From Rhodoferax sp. (GTDB lineage: Bacteria; Pseudomonadota; Gammaproteobacteria; Burkholderiales; Burkholderiaceae_C), in contig JAJAZK010000210.1 of assembly GCA_026785765.1 (NCBI GenBank), positions 1 through 8,933 on the forward strand: 8,933 nucleotides of DNA, given 5' to 3'. This document shows, piece after piece, positions 1 to 7,500 of the stretch. The notes beneath the pieces were generated by a model. That model was not told the origin of the DNA. It did not search any database and saw only the letters and a list, made by a program, of their open reading frames with translations. A program made the position numbers and the translations under genes. Each line of letters starts with the position of its first letter. Within the stretch, counting starts at the first letter, position 1.

Positions 1-401
1 ACATCGAGCACGATGTGCGCTTGCTGCTGGGCGGGATGGCCAACGAAGCACTCTTCTTCGGCGAGCAAGGCACGACCAACGGTGCGCACAACGACATCAC
101 GCGCGTCACACAGTTACTGCACCACGCCGTTGGCGAGATGGGCATGTACCGCAAGACACGCTTGAACTTCAGCGCGCTCGGCAAGGACAAACAGGGTGTT
201 GGAGCTGCGCCGGATGCGCAAACCCGCGAAATCATGGAAGCGCAGAGCGAGCGTCTGTACAGTGAAACCAAGGCCGTGCTGGCGCGGCACAAAGCCTTGA
301 CCGCGTATCTGGTTGGAAAGCTGCTGGAGGCCGGGGAGATGAGCCTGAGTGAGGTCCTGTCAGAGATCCAAAGTTACGAGCAAGACGCTCAGAGCGGCTG
401 A
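1..401 (+). CDS. FtsH-like M41 peptidase, C-terminal part (5' end outside window)
   Basis: The frame is open from the left edge (first full codon at 3) to TGA at 399-401, so only the last ~132 residues are visible. They match the end of the peptidase M41 domain of FtsH-type ATP-dependent zinc proteases: LLLGGMANEALFFG corresponds to the family's LLGGRAAE..FG, and TNGAHNDITRVTQ to TxGAsNDixrAT. The Asp of that NDI motif (codon 93-95) lines up with the third zinc ligand of FtsH. The following GEMGMY and the helix EIMEAQSERLYSETKAVLARH also fit. The AAA+ ATPase module, membrane segments and HEXXH motif would lie upstream, outside the window. FtsH enzymes degrade membrane and short-lived cytosolic proteins. 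This copy is divergent (M for R in the GGR/AAE region, an unusual segment after GMY), so it may be an FtsH-like paralogue rather than the essential FtsH. A GTG at 15 is probably internal. Confidence 0.82.
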   Translation, partial: IEHDVRLLLGGMANEALFFGEQGTTNGAHNDITRVTQLLHHAVGEMGMYRKTRLNFSALGKDKQGVGAAPDAQTREIMEAQSERLYSETKAVLARHKALTAYLVGKLLEAGEMSLSEVLSEIQSYEQDAQSG

Positions 402-559
402 CGCATGGCGTACAGAATACCCTGGCGTGCCTGCTCGATCCAGCGTTGGAACCTGGGACGTGAACCCGGGGTGGCCATGCCTGGCGTGGCCGAAGTCGAG
501 GCCTGCGGCGGTAATCGTCCTGCGTCAGTCCATATCAACCCACAGGAAAGAAGCGCCAG
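402..559. other. Intergenic gap between the FtsH-like gene and the TonB receptor
   Basis: This 158-bp gap holds no convincing gene. A GC-rich inverted repeat CCTGGG(452-457)/CCCGGG(465-470), with a 7-nt loop and one G-T pair, could help end transcription of the FtsH-like gene, but no T-run follows it. A second small inverted repeat GGCCA(473-477)/TGGCC(487-491) lies beside it. I see no clear Fur box, riboswitch or confident promoter ahead of the receptor gene. Confidence 0.4.
544..550 (+). promoter_or_regulatory. Ribosome binding site of the TonB receptor
   Basis: AGGAAAG lies 9 nt before the ATG at 560. It supports that start over the in-frame ATG at 626, which has no comparable site. Confidence 0.6.
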
Positions 560-2749
560 ATGAAAGACGACACAGCGGTGCGGGTGCTTCCTGGCCGGGT
601 GCTCGAGCTGCGTGCGCGCAGCCGCATGGCATGCAGCGCGCTCGCGTGGCTGCCACTGGCCCTTTGGGCGCAATCAGATGCGCCTTCCGCTTTGCCGGTC
701 CCGCCCCGGGAGCTGTCGCCGGTGGTCGTCACGGCCACACGCACCGACGCGCTCGCCTTCGACGTGCCGGCGGCCATCGACCGAATCGACAGCGAAGAAC
801 TGGGCAAGGCGCGGGCGCTGGTCAATATTTCGGAGAACCTGGGTGGAGTGCCAGGCCTGCTGGCCCGGGACCGGCAGAACTATGCGCAGGACGTGCAGAT
901 CTCGGTGCGCGGCTTCGGTGCCCGCTCCACCTTCGGCATCCGCGGCGTGCGCCTTTACGTGGACGGCATTCCGGCCACGCTGCCCGACGGCCAGGGCCAG
1001 ATATCGCATGTAGAGTTAGGCTCCGTGGGCCGCATCGAGGTGCTTCGCGGGCCGTATTCGGCGCTGTACGGCAACTCCTCGGGCGGCGTGATCCAGGTCT
1101 TCACGGCAGATGGCGACGGCGCTCCTTCGCTGAAGTTCGATGTGTCGGGTGGAAGCGATGGTGCCCTGCGCCTGGGCACCGTGGCCAGCGCCACCCAGGG
1201 CGGCGTTACCTACGTTGCAAGTGCAAGCCGTTTTCGCACCGATGGTTACCGCGACCACAGCGCCACCGAACGCACGCTCGCCAACATCAAGCTCGTGCTG
1301 CGTCCGGGTGACGACAGCAAGCTCACCCTGATCGCCAACGGCCTGTCGCTGCCGCGCGCGCAGGACCCGCTGGGCCTTTCGCGGGCCCAGTTCGAGGCCA
1401 ATCCGCGCGGTGTGGATGCATCCGCGCTGGCCTTCGACACGCGCAAGACGGTAGACCAGACCCAGGTTGGCCTGGTTTACGAACGCCGCATCGACCCAGC
1501 CAACACACTGGCGTTGACGACATACTACGGGCACCGCCGGACCGAACAGTTCCAGTCCATCCCGGTGGCCACTCAGGCCAATCCCTTGCACCCGGGCGGT
1601 GTGATAGCGCTGGGCCGCGACTACCGGGGCGTGGACTTGCGCTGGACGTTCAAGACGGTGCTGCTCGACGCGCCGCTCACGCTGGTCAGTGGTCTGGCCT
1701 GGGACGATCTGGGCGAGCACCGGCAGGGTTACCGGAACTCAGTGGGAGCAACGCTTGGCGTTCAGGGCGCGCTGCGGCGTGACGAACACAACGACGTGGC
1801 GAGTGCCGACCAGTACCTGCAAGCCAACTGGCAAGTCACACCACGCTGGTTGCTCAATGCCGGTGTTCGCCACAGCAACATACGTTTCCGTTCGGCCGAC
1901 GCCTATGTCGTAGGCCCCAACCCGGACGACAGCGGCCGCGCCGCTTACAGCGCGACCTTGCCGGTGTTGGGCGCGATGTTCGCGCTTGAGCGCGACCTGC
2001 ATGTCTACGCCGCCGCGGGGCGGGGCTTCGAAACGCCCACATTGAATGAACTCGCCTACCGCCCGGGCGGTGCTACCGGCCTCAACCTGGGCCTGCGGGC
2101 GGCACGCAGCACCAGTCTGGAGGCGGGCCTCAAGTCGCGTTCCGCGCCATCGGGCGAGTGGACGGTGGCGCTGTTCCAGACCCGCACCAGCAACGAGATC
2201 GTGACCCAGACCAATCTGGGTGGCCGCTCCACTTTCCAGAACGCTGGTGCCACCTTGCGCACCGGCTTCGAGCTGGGCTGGTCGCAGTACTTCGCGCAAA
2301 ACCTGCGCGCGCAAGTTGCGTACACCTTGCTCAACGCCACCTACCGCGATGCCTTCAGCACCTGTGCCACCGTGCCTTGCGCGGTGCCTGGTCAGGTCAT
2401 CCCGTCCGGCAACCGCATTCCTGGCGTGGCGCGCACATCTCTGTTCGCGGCGTTCAACTGGATGCCGCCCACGGGCTGGCGCGCAGGCGCAGAACTGCGA
2501 CAGGTGGGCCGCGTCCATGTCAACGACGCCAACAGCGACGCCGCGACCGGCTACACAGTGGTAGCGGCAAATCTGGGGTACAGCCTGCAGGCGGGACGCT
2601 GGGAGCTGGGCAGCTTCATACGCGTGGACAACCTGTTCGCGCGCCGTTATGCGGGCTCGGTGATCGTCAACCAAGGCAACGGCCGCTACTTTGAACCGGC
2701 GCCGGCGCGTACCTGGCTGGCGGGAGCAAGCGCGACACTGGCCTTTTGA
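560..2749 (+). CDS. pqqU: TonB-dependent outer-membrane receptor, YncD/PqqU-like
   Basis: This complete 729-residue protein is a TonB-dependent receptor. The long Arg-containing N-region and hydrophobic stretch at 24-37 form a signal peptide, probably cleaved near residue 37. A TonB-box-like segment (SPVVVTATR, 53-61) precedes the plug, and the chain ends in Phe729, as is usual for outer-membrane barrels. From memory it matches E. coli YncD along its whole length: RQNYAQDVQISVRGFGARST (105-124), DGIPATLPDGQGQ (135-147), EVLRGPYSALYGN (160-172), YQSIP-like FQSIP (331-335), GRGFETPTLNELAY (487-500) and AGSVIVNQGNGRYFEP (698-713). YncD, renamed PqqU, takes up the redox cofactor PQQ using TonB energy. 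That substrate is inferred here by homology. Cys602 and Cys607 form a CX4C pair that YncD also appears to have, likely a disulfide in an outer loop. No PQQ-synthesis or dehydrogenase gene is visible nearby. Confidence 0.87.
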   Translation: MKDDTAVRVLPGRVLELRARSRMACSALAWLPLALWAQSDAPSALPVPPRELSPVVVTATRTDALAFDVPAAIDRIDSEELGKARALVNISENLGGVPGLLARDRQNYAQDVQISVRGFGARSTFGIRGVRLYVDGIPATLPDGQGQISHVELGSVGRIEVLRGPYSALYGNSSGGVIQVFTADGDGAPSLKFDVSGGSDGALRLGTVASATQGGVTYVASASRFRTDGYRDHSATERTLANIKLVLRPGDDSKLTLIANGLSLPRAQDPLGLSRAQFEANPRGVDASALAFDTRKTVDQTQVGLVYERRIDPANTLALTTYYGHRRTEQFQSIPVATQANPLHPGGVIALGRDYRGVDLRWTFKTVLLDAPLTLVSGLAWDDLGEHRQGYRNSVGATLGVQGALRRDEHNDVASADQYLQANWQVTPRWLLNAGVRHSNIRFRSADAYVVGPNPDDSGRAAYSATLPVLGAMFALERDLHVYAAAGRGFETPTLNELAYRPGGATGLNLGLRAARSTSLEAGLKSRSAPSGEWTVALFQTRTSNEIVTQTNLGGRSTFQNAGATLRTGFELGWSQYFAQNLRAQVAYTLLNATYRDAFSTCATVPCAVPGQVIPSGNRIPGVARTSLFAAFNWMPPTGWRAGAELRQVGRVHVNDANSDAATGYTVVAANLGYSLQAGRWELGSFIRVDNLFARRYAGSVIVNQGNGRYFEPAPARTWLAGASATLAF

Positions 2750-2856
2750 TGCAGCCATCGACTGCGCCGTGGCCGTCCGCCCGCGCACCATCGCGGCCAA
2801 AGACGAACCGGTGAATGATCAGCCCGCAGAGTGAGCGTGACTATCAAAACCGCGTC
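2750..2856. other. Spacer between convergent ends, with GC hairpin
   Basis: This short stretch lies between the receptor stop codon and the point where the minus-strand gene remnant stops matching its family. It holds a perfect GC hairpin, CCGCG(2781-2785)/CGCGG(2792-2796) with loop CACCAT, and an alternative pairing TGGCCG(2770-2775)/CGGCCA(2794-2799). Either could act as a weak bidirectional terminator, but there is no T-tract on either side. Nothing else is recognisable. Confidence 0.35.
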
Positions 2857-3078
2857 AGTACACAGGTCGGCGATAACCAGGTCGGCGCCCAGCAGTTGCT
2901 GCTACATCGGCTTGTCAATGGTGCCCGAGTGCAGGATTTCATCGGCACGCACACACTCCACGCCGCAGGCCGTGACGGCATCCTTGCTGACAGCGTACGA
3001 CGCATCCCGGTCCAGCACCCGTGGGTCGGGGTAATCGGTCTTGTTGCCGAAATCCTGAACCACGAAACAGCGTGCCAT
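2857..3078 (-). pseudogene. Truncated N-terminus of a nucleotide-processing/TIR-like domain protein
   Basis: Reading leftwards from ATG at 3078-3076, 58 codons run to a TAG at 2904-2902. They begin MARCFVVQDFGNKTDY and include ECVRADEILHSGTIDKPM. Past the stop, the same frame continues QQLLGADLVIADLCT to about 2857. From memory this matches the N-terminal alpha/beta (nucleoside 2-deoxyribosyltransferase/TIR-like) domain at the head of proteins annotated as TRAFs-binding or TPR-containing. The usual text there is FVIxDFGxKTD...AAGLECVRADEI.HSGTIDxPMYEQLLxADLVIADLST, followed by NAFYELGVRHA. The TAG sits exactly at the Tyr of PMYEQLL, so it looks like a nonsense mutation. The ELGVRHA part, with the likely active-site Glu, and the rest of the protein are missing. 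The start is 18 bp after the lysozyme gene, with only a weak GAAAGACG ribosome site, so the intact gene was probably cotranscribed with it. It could be annotated as a 58-residue hypothetical protein. Confidence 0.68.
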
Positions 3079-3096
3079 GGCGTCGTCTTTCGACGG

Positions 3097-3885
3097 TCAG
3101 AGTCCCAGCACCGCCTTGGCGCGCTTGAGGTTTTGCAGGCGGTCGTCGAGGCCGTTGAAGCCCCCGTTGATGCGTTTGGTGACCGCCTTGGCGTCGTCTT
3201 TTTCGGCCAGTTTGTCCACGCCGCGGTCCTTCCAGAACCAGCACGACACATCGACCGCGACGATGGGGTCGGTGGACAGACGCTCCGGCTGGGCCACATA
3301 GTCGATGCCGGTGAACTTGGTGTAAGCGGCGTAGTTGGCGCGGCCTGTCAACTGGATCAAGCCCCGTCCCTTGTAACGTCTGCCATCGCCGGGTTGTGTA
3401 TTGCCCAGGTCGGACCGCCCCTCGTAAGCAGCGCCGCTGGCGATTTCCTCGGTGTACAGGAACGACATCGACTCGTGGCCGATCTGGGCAATGAAATGGG
3501 CCATCTGCAACGGCGTGGTAATTCCGTATTTCATCATCCCCGTCTTGAGCGGCTCAAAGTTCAGTTCGATCCTGCTCTTGGTTGCCAGCGGCAACACGAT
3601 GGCCAGCTTGTCCTTGGTCGGGCCGGCCGGCAAACCTGCCAGCAGGGCGGCTACGGTAGCGTCGCCCGGTGCCACCAGTGCGTCCGATTCGGGCAGCCCC
3701 ATGACCCCCTTCTCGAACCCCTCGATGCATTCGAGGGTCTTGCGGCCGATACGCCCATCCGTGTCCAGCGCCAGCGGCTTGGGGTCTTGGAACCTGTGGA
3801 GATTGAGATTGAGCAGTATCTGAATGGCGGCAACGTCAGCCAGATCGTTGCGCGCGCCGCGTCCTACCGAGCTTGAAATACACAT
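3097..3885 (-). CDS. GH19 endolysin/chitinase-like lysozyme with peptidoglycan-binding-like N-terminus
   Basis: This 262-residue protein belongs to glycoside hydrolase family 19, in the bacterial/phage endolysin branch that cleaves peptidoglycan or chitin-type beta-1,4 chains. Residues ~12-85 look like a peptidoglycan-binding_1 domain (DVAAIQILLNLN; LDTDGRIGRKT; APGDATVAALL). The catalytic domain spans ~105-262. It shows HFIAQIGHES (130-139), with Glu138 the likely general acid; YTEE (144-147), with Glu147 the likely second acidic residue; and NTQPGDGRRYKGRGLIQLTG (162-181) and KRINGGFNGLDDR (237-249), all typical of this branch. The ATG at 3885 was chosen because AGGAGGA lies 6 nt upstream. 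The longer in-frame start at 4032 adds 49 unconserved residues across the promoter. There is no signal peptide or membrane segment, so export would need a holin, a secretion system or cell lysis; no holin is visible. A prophage remnant, a type VI-type effector and a lysis component of the neighbouring locus are all possible. Confidence 0.88.
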   Translation of the reverse strand: MCISSSVGRGARNDLADVAAIQILLNLNLHRFQDPKPLALDTDGRIGRKTLECIEGFEKGVMGLPESDALVAPGDATVAALLAGLPAGPTKDKLAIVLPLATKSRIELNFEPLKTGMMKYGITTPLQMAHFIAQIGHESMSFLYTEEIASGAAYEGRSDLGNTQPGDGRRYKGRGLIQLTGRANYAAYTKFTGIDYVAQPERLSTDPIVAVDVSCWFWKDRGVDKLAEKDDAKAVTKRINGGFNGLDDRLQNLKRAKAVLGL

Positions 3886-3891
3886 GGTTGT

Positions 3892-3898
3892 TCCTCCT
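3892..3898 (-). promoter_or_regulatory. Strong ribosome binding site of the GH19 gene
   Basis: On the minus strand the sequence reads AGGAGGA, 6 nt before the ATG at 3885-3883. This near-perfect Shine-Dalgarno site decides the start codon. Confidence 0.8.
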
Positions 3899-3924
3899 GG
3901 TTTACGGCTTTGCACAAGACTGGC

Positions 3925-3953
3925 AGGGTAAGTGCCGGCCAGCGGTGTGTCAA
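3925..3953 (-). promoter_or_regulatory. Sigma-70-type promoter for the GH19 gene
   Basis: On the minus strand a consensus -35 box TTGACA (3953-3948) is followed after exactly 17 nt by TACCCT (3930-3925), a poor -10 box (3 of 6 consensus bases). Transcription would start near 3918, giving a leader of about 33 nt that contains the AGGAGGA site. A strong -35 with a weak -10 often marks an activator-dependent or modestly active promoter. The TTGACA lies inside the small inverted repeat GTGT-GTCA-ACAC, a possible operator. Confidence 0.5.
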
Positions 3954-4030
3954 CACGCGCCGGGCTGTATGGGCACCGGAATTGGGGTCGGCCATGTAGC
4001 ATTCCGAAACCCCACCAGAAAGAGCCCGCC

Positions 4031-4420
4031 ATGCACCAGCGTTACCGCCGCAAGCCCGATCAAGCTGTGACCGCCATTCGTCTGCAGCTGGAGTTCGACA
4101 GCTTCACATACCGTAAGTGGGGATCGGACCAACGCGCTCACGCGGGCGACTGGCTGGTTGAACAGGATGGTGAGGTGCACACGGTGGCGGCCGACAGTTT
4201 TGGCCGCACCTACCGGGCGGTCGGCCCCGGCCGCTGGCTCAAGACCGCGCCGGTGTGGGCCGAATCCGCCACCCAGGACGGCAGCGTGGCCACCAAGGAA
4301 GGCCGCACGCAATTCAAAGCCGGTGACTGGCTGGTGTCCAACGCAGCCGACGGCAGCGACTCGTATGCGATCAGTGCCACCAAGTTCCAGCAACTGTATG
4401 AGCCGGACCCCGATGGATGA
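4031..4420 (+). CDS. Small protein with two PGDYG-type repeats
   Basis: This 129-residue protein starts at ATG 4031, chosen because the text becomes family-like at MHQRYRRKPD. The longer start at 3932 adds 33 unlikely residues, and only a purine-rich AGAAAGAG (4017-4024) serves as ribosome site. It contains two copies of a PGDYG-like motif: AGDWLVEQDGEVHTVAADSFGRTY (repeat 1; residues ~39-62) and AGDWLVSNAADGSDSY followed by FQQLYEP (repeat 2; residues ~97-125). The general pattern is PGDWxV...G..Y.V....F...YEP. PGDYG domains occur in small bacterial and phage-encoded proteins of unknown molecular function. There is no signal peptide, membrane segment or catalytic motif. It is transcribed away from the GH19 gene and towards the CHAT gene, so it is not in an operon with either. 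Confidence 0.72.
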   Translation: MHQRYRRKPDQAVTAIRLQLEFDSFTYRKWGSDQRAHAGDWLVEQDGEVHTVAADSFGRTYRAVGPGRWLKTAPVWAESATQDGSVATKEGRTQFKAGDWLVSNAADGSDSYAISATKFQQLYEPDPDG

Positions 4421-4543
4421 GCGGCATTTTCAGTACGCGAGGCCACACCAACTTCGGACTCCGTAGAGAGTGTGCGCACGTCGCTAATTTGGAGAGTATG
4501 GTTACCGTCGTGCTAATTCTGCTTGAGTTTCAGAACCTGCCGC
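4421..4543. other. Spacer between convergent genes, with degenerate tandem repeat
   Basis: This spacer separates the 3' ends of the PGDYG gene and the CHAT-fusion gene. It is visibly less GC-rich than its surroundings. It holds two imperfect tandem units of the form GAGAGT-N-CGTCG-(TG)-CTAATT at 4466-4489 and 4492-4518, and the 8-bp palindrome GTGCGCAC at 4472-4479. No stem followed by a T-run is seen, so a standard terminator cannot be called for either gene. Confidence 0.4.
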
Positions 4544-7500
4544 TTACTTCCGGCGCGACTTTGGGTTAGGAACTGGCGCTCGTTTGGCAGGGGCCTTTTT
4601 CCTGGCCGTGCTTTTTGTGGCGGTCGCAGCGCGCGGCGCAGGGACCAAAGCGGGTGTGTTCGCGGGCCGGTCGCTGCGGCTTTTGCGTCCCGGGTGCAGG
4701 CGCTTTGCCAGGTCGAGCAGCCGGTCGGCGATTCTGCGCAGCGGCAAGCGGCGTTTCGGGTCGTCGCCGGTAAGCGACAGGGCATCGGCAAAACGCGACA
4801 GCAACTCCATCTGGGATTCCATCGAATCGATCTGGGATGGTTTCACGATCACGTTCGACAATGACAACTCATAGGCGCCCGCGATCTCGTTCAGCACCGC
4901 CTGGCCGGCGTCCCCGGTGGACCCCAGCGTGCCGTCAAGCAGGCGTTCCACCAGCAAGGCCTCGGCCTGCATGATCTCGTCCCACGGGTCGACGATGCCG
5001 CTTGGTTTGGCTTGCGTAGCGGCATTGGCACACTGGTGCGCGACTTCGATCGCGGCGGCGCGCGGCGAATCCGCCGCTTCGGGCGCAAGCGCCTCGATCG
5101 CGAGCCGATTCAGTGCGTGATAGGGGGAGAACTGGCCGTTGCCCGAATTGCGCTCGGCGGCGCGGTAGGCCGCCGAACTGGCCGCCAGCGCCGCTGCCAT
5201 CGCCTTGCCGGACGCAGCGAGGTCGGTGGCGCTGGTTTTTGGGCCCAGAATCCTTTGCGCGTGCAGACCAGCCAGGCGTTTGTAGGCGCTTCCCAGCAGT
5301 GCGCTGCGCTCGGCGTTGAACGGAGGGGCAAGCGCGGACCCGGTTTGCGCGCGTACCGACAGCAACGTGTTGAGCCCATCCAGGCGGCCGATGGCGGTCT
5401 CTATCAGCGCTTGCCCCGACTCGGGTTCACCCGCGCTGCCGGTGGAACCATTCAGCGTGCCCCTGCGTTCGCCCAGTCGTGCCTCGATGTTGGAGAGTTT
5501 CTCGATGTCCCGGATCGGCACCTGCCCGGCATGGTCCTCGGCCTGAACCGCGAGCAGGTACGAAGCGCGCGCTTTCTCAAGCAGGTTCAGGTCGTACCAG
5601 GTGGCGCCGATTGCCGACAGCAACTGCGGAAACAAAAGCCAGCCCGGTGGGCAGCGGTCTTTCAGCATCCTCTCGATGCGCTGCGCCTGCGCCCGCGACG
5701 CACGTTCGTCCTGGCGATCGCGTTTGCGCGACAGCTCGGCGCGGATACGCGCCAGTTCGTCCAGCAGTTCCTCGGGCGACGCGAATGCCGCATCCAGGTC
5801 CGGCCCGCCGGCCCCGTCGGCGCGGGGTTCGGCCAGCCAGCCCGGTTCACCGTAGGCCTGGAAAGCACCCCAGGTGATGTCGCTCTTGTCGAGGTCCCAG
5901 ACCACCTTGCGCGCCTCGAACACGGCGTCGCCGAACGGGCGCCGGCGCAGCAGCAGGTGTTCGTAGAACGCCTCACCAAACCGTTGCGCCTTGTCGTCGC
6001 TGACCGCCCAGCCGGCCACCACCACGCAGCGTACGCCGATATCAATCAACTCGCGCGAGACGCTGGCTGCCAGCTTGTTGCCTTCGCGCCCGAACTCGAC
6101 CGTGCCCAGATGGCAGCAGTTCAGAAAAACCACCTCGGGCACAGTTTCCATGGCCGCGATCTCCGCCGCGGTGATCAGCAAGCCGTCGGACAGCAGCACG
6201 CCGCTGCGCCGCAAGCCGTCGCTGTGCAGCAGGTCGAAAACACCATGCGCCGCGATATGCATGAAGCGGTACGGCCGGCGGTACAACGCCGCCAGCACAT
6301 CTTTCGCGGGGGCCTCGTCACCTATGACGTGTACCACTTCGTAACCCAGCCCCTTGAACACGGCCGCCACGGCCGTTGCTTCGGACTCCGCGCCTGGCAG
6401 CGGGGGCGGGGCGCTCATCGGCCGCTGGGGCGTGCCCGGAAAAGCCAGGGCGAATCCCTCCGACGACGGGTTGCCGATCACCAGGGCGGTCCGGTCTATG
6501 CCCTCGCGCACCTGGCGCCTGAAGTTGGTGGACGAGAGTTGACGGACAACCGCTGTGCGCAACGCCAACGGGCGCTTGTCGCCGTCGTTGCGCAATGGGT
6601 CGTCGGCCAGCATGAGTTCCCAGGGCAGATTGGCCGTGGCGCTGTCCACCACCAGCACCACCCGGTCCAGCTGGCGCGCGGCTTCCTTGAAGTCGTGCGG
6701 CACCATGAGCTGGAACAACATGCGGCCGAAGTCTTCCTGCCACACCGGCGTTCCTATCTGTTGCCGCACCATTTTTTCGATCAGACCCGGCTGGCGTTGA
6801 TGCATCACCGACTCCGCGCGCGCACGTTGCCCGACGTACAGAAAATGCAGGCGCTCGGCCAGCACGACGCGCGAAGCATCCCGGCCCGCGCCTTGCGAAC
6901 GCGCCACCGCCGCCATGTTGCCGCAATCTTCTGCGGGACGATTGGCGTCGGTAATGATCAGCCGCGGCCAGTAGCTGTAGCCCGGGCCGTCGAACAAACG
7001 TTGACGGTATCCGTCGCCCTTCTCGAGCTCGCCCCGCAGTTGCAGCGATGTGCCCATGCGTTCGGCCATGGAGGCCAGGCGCGGGCCGAGCTGGCGCAGT
7101 GCGTAGACGGCGGTGATCGCGGTGTCGAGATAGAGCTCGACGATGTCGAGCCGGGTGACGCGGATGTTCAGGCGCGTGGTTTCGTAGAACTTCGCGTTCG
7201 CCTCGATCACGCCCCGCACCAACGCCTCGACCGATGCGGCTATGGTCAGGTTGGCGCTGGAGTTGTAGCCCAGCAGCAGGGTGGCCAGCGACATCTCGCG
7301 CTCGCTCTTGCCCAGCACGTCGGCGGTCTGCAGCAGGAAACGCAGCACGCCGGTGCGCACCGCCTCGGTCAGCGCGGGCAGCGACAAGGCACCGTCGTAA
7401 CGCCCCAGGCCGGTGACGATGGCACCGGTCAGGCTGCCGCGCCGGCGCTCGTATTCGTTCGGCACGCGCAATACCGAAGTCGCGGTCCCCAGCGGCCCGG

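Noticed and set aside
389..478. Short minus-strand frame (about 29 codons, text like RFQRWIEQARQGILYAMRQPL) overlapping the end of the FtsH-like gene.
   Set aside because: The text looks protein-like, but it is very short, lacks a ribosome site and matches no family I recognise. It could be a remnant but is not supportable.
2781..2796. GC hairpin after the receptor gene as a rho-independent terminator.
   Set aside because: The 5-bp stem has no T-run on either strand, so it is noted only as a possible weak terminator.
1739..2800. 353-codon open frame on the - strand opposite the receptor gene.
   Set aside because: Antisense shadow of a receptor with strong, full-length family similarity.
2815..3876. 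353-codon open frame on the + strand opposite the GH19 gene and the TIR-like remnant.
   Set aside because: No family resemblance and no ribosome site. The minus strand shows conserved catalytic motifs over the same bases.
3886..4032. Longer N-terminus for the GH19 protein from an ATG at 4032.
   Set aside because: The extra 49 residues cover the promoter and Shine-Dalgarno site, and show no conservation or signal-peptide character.
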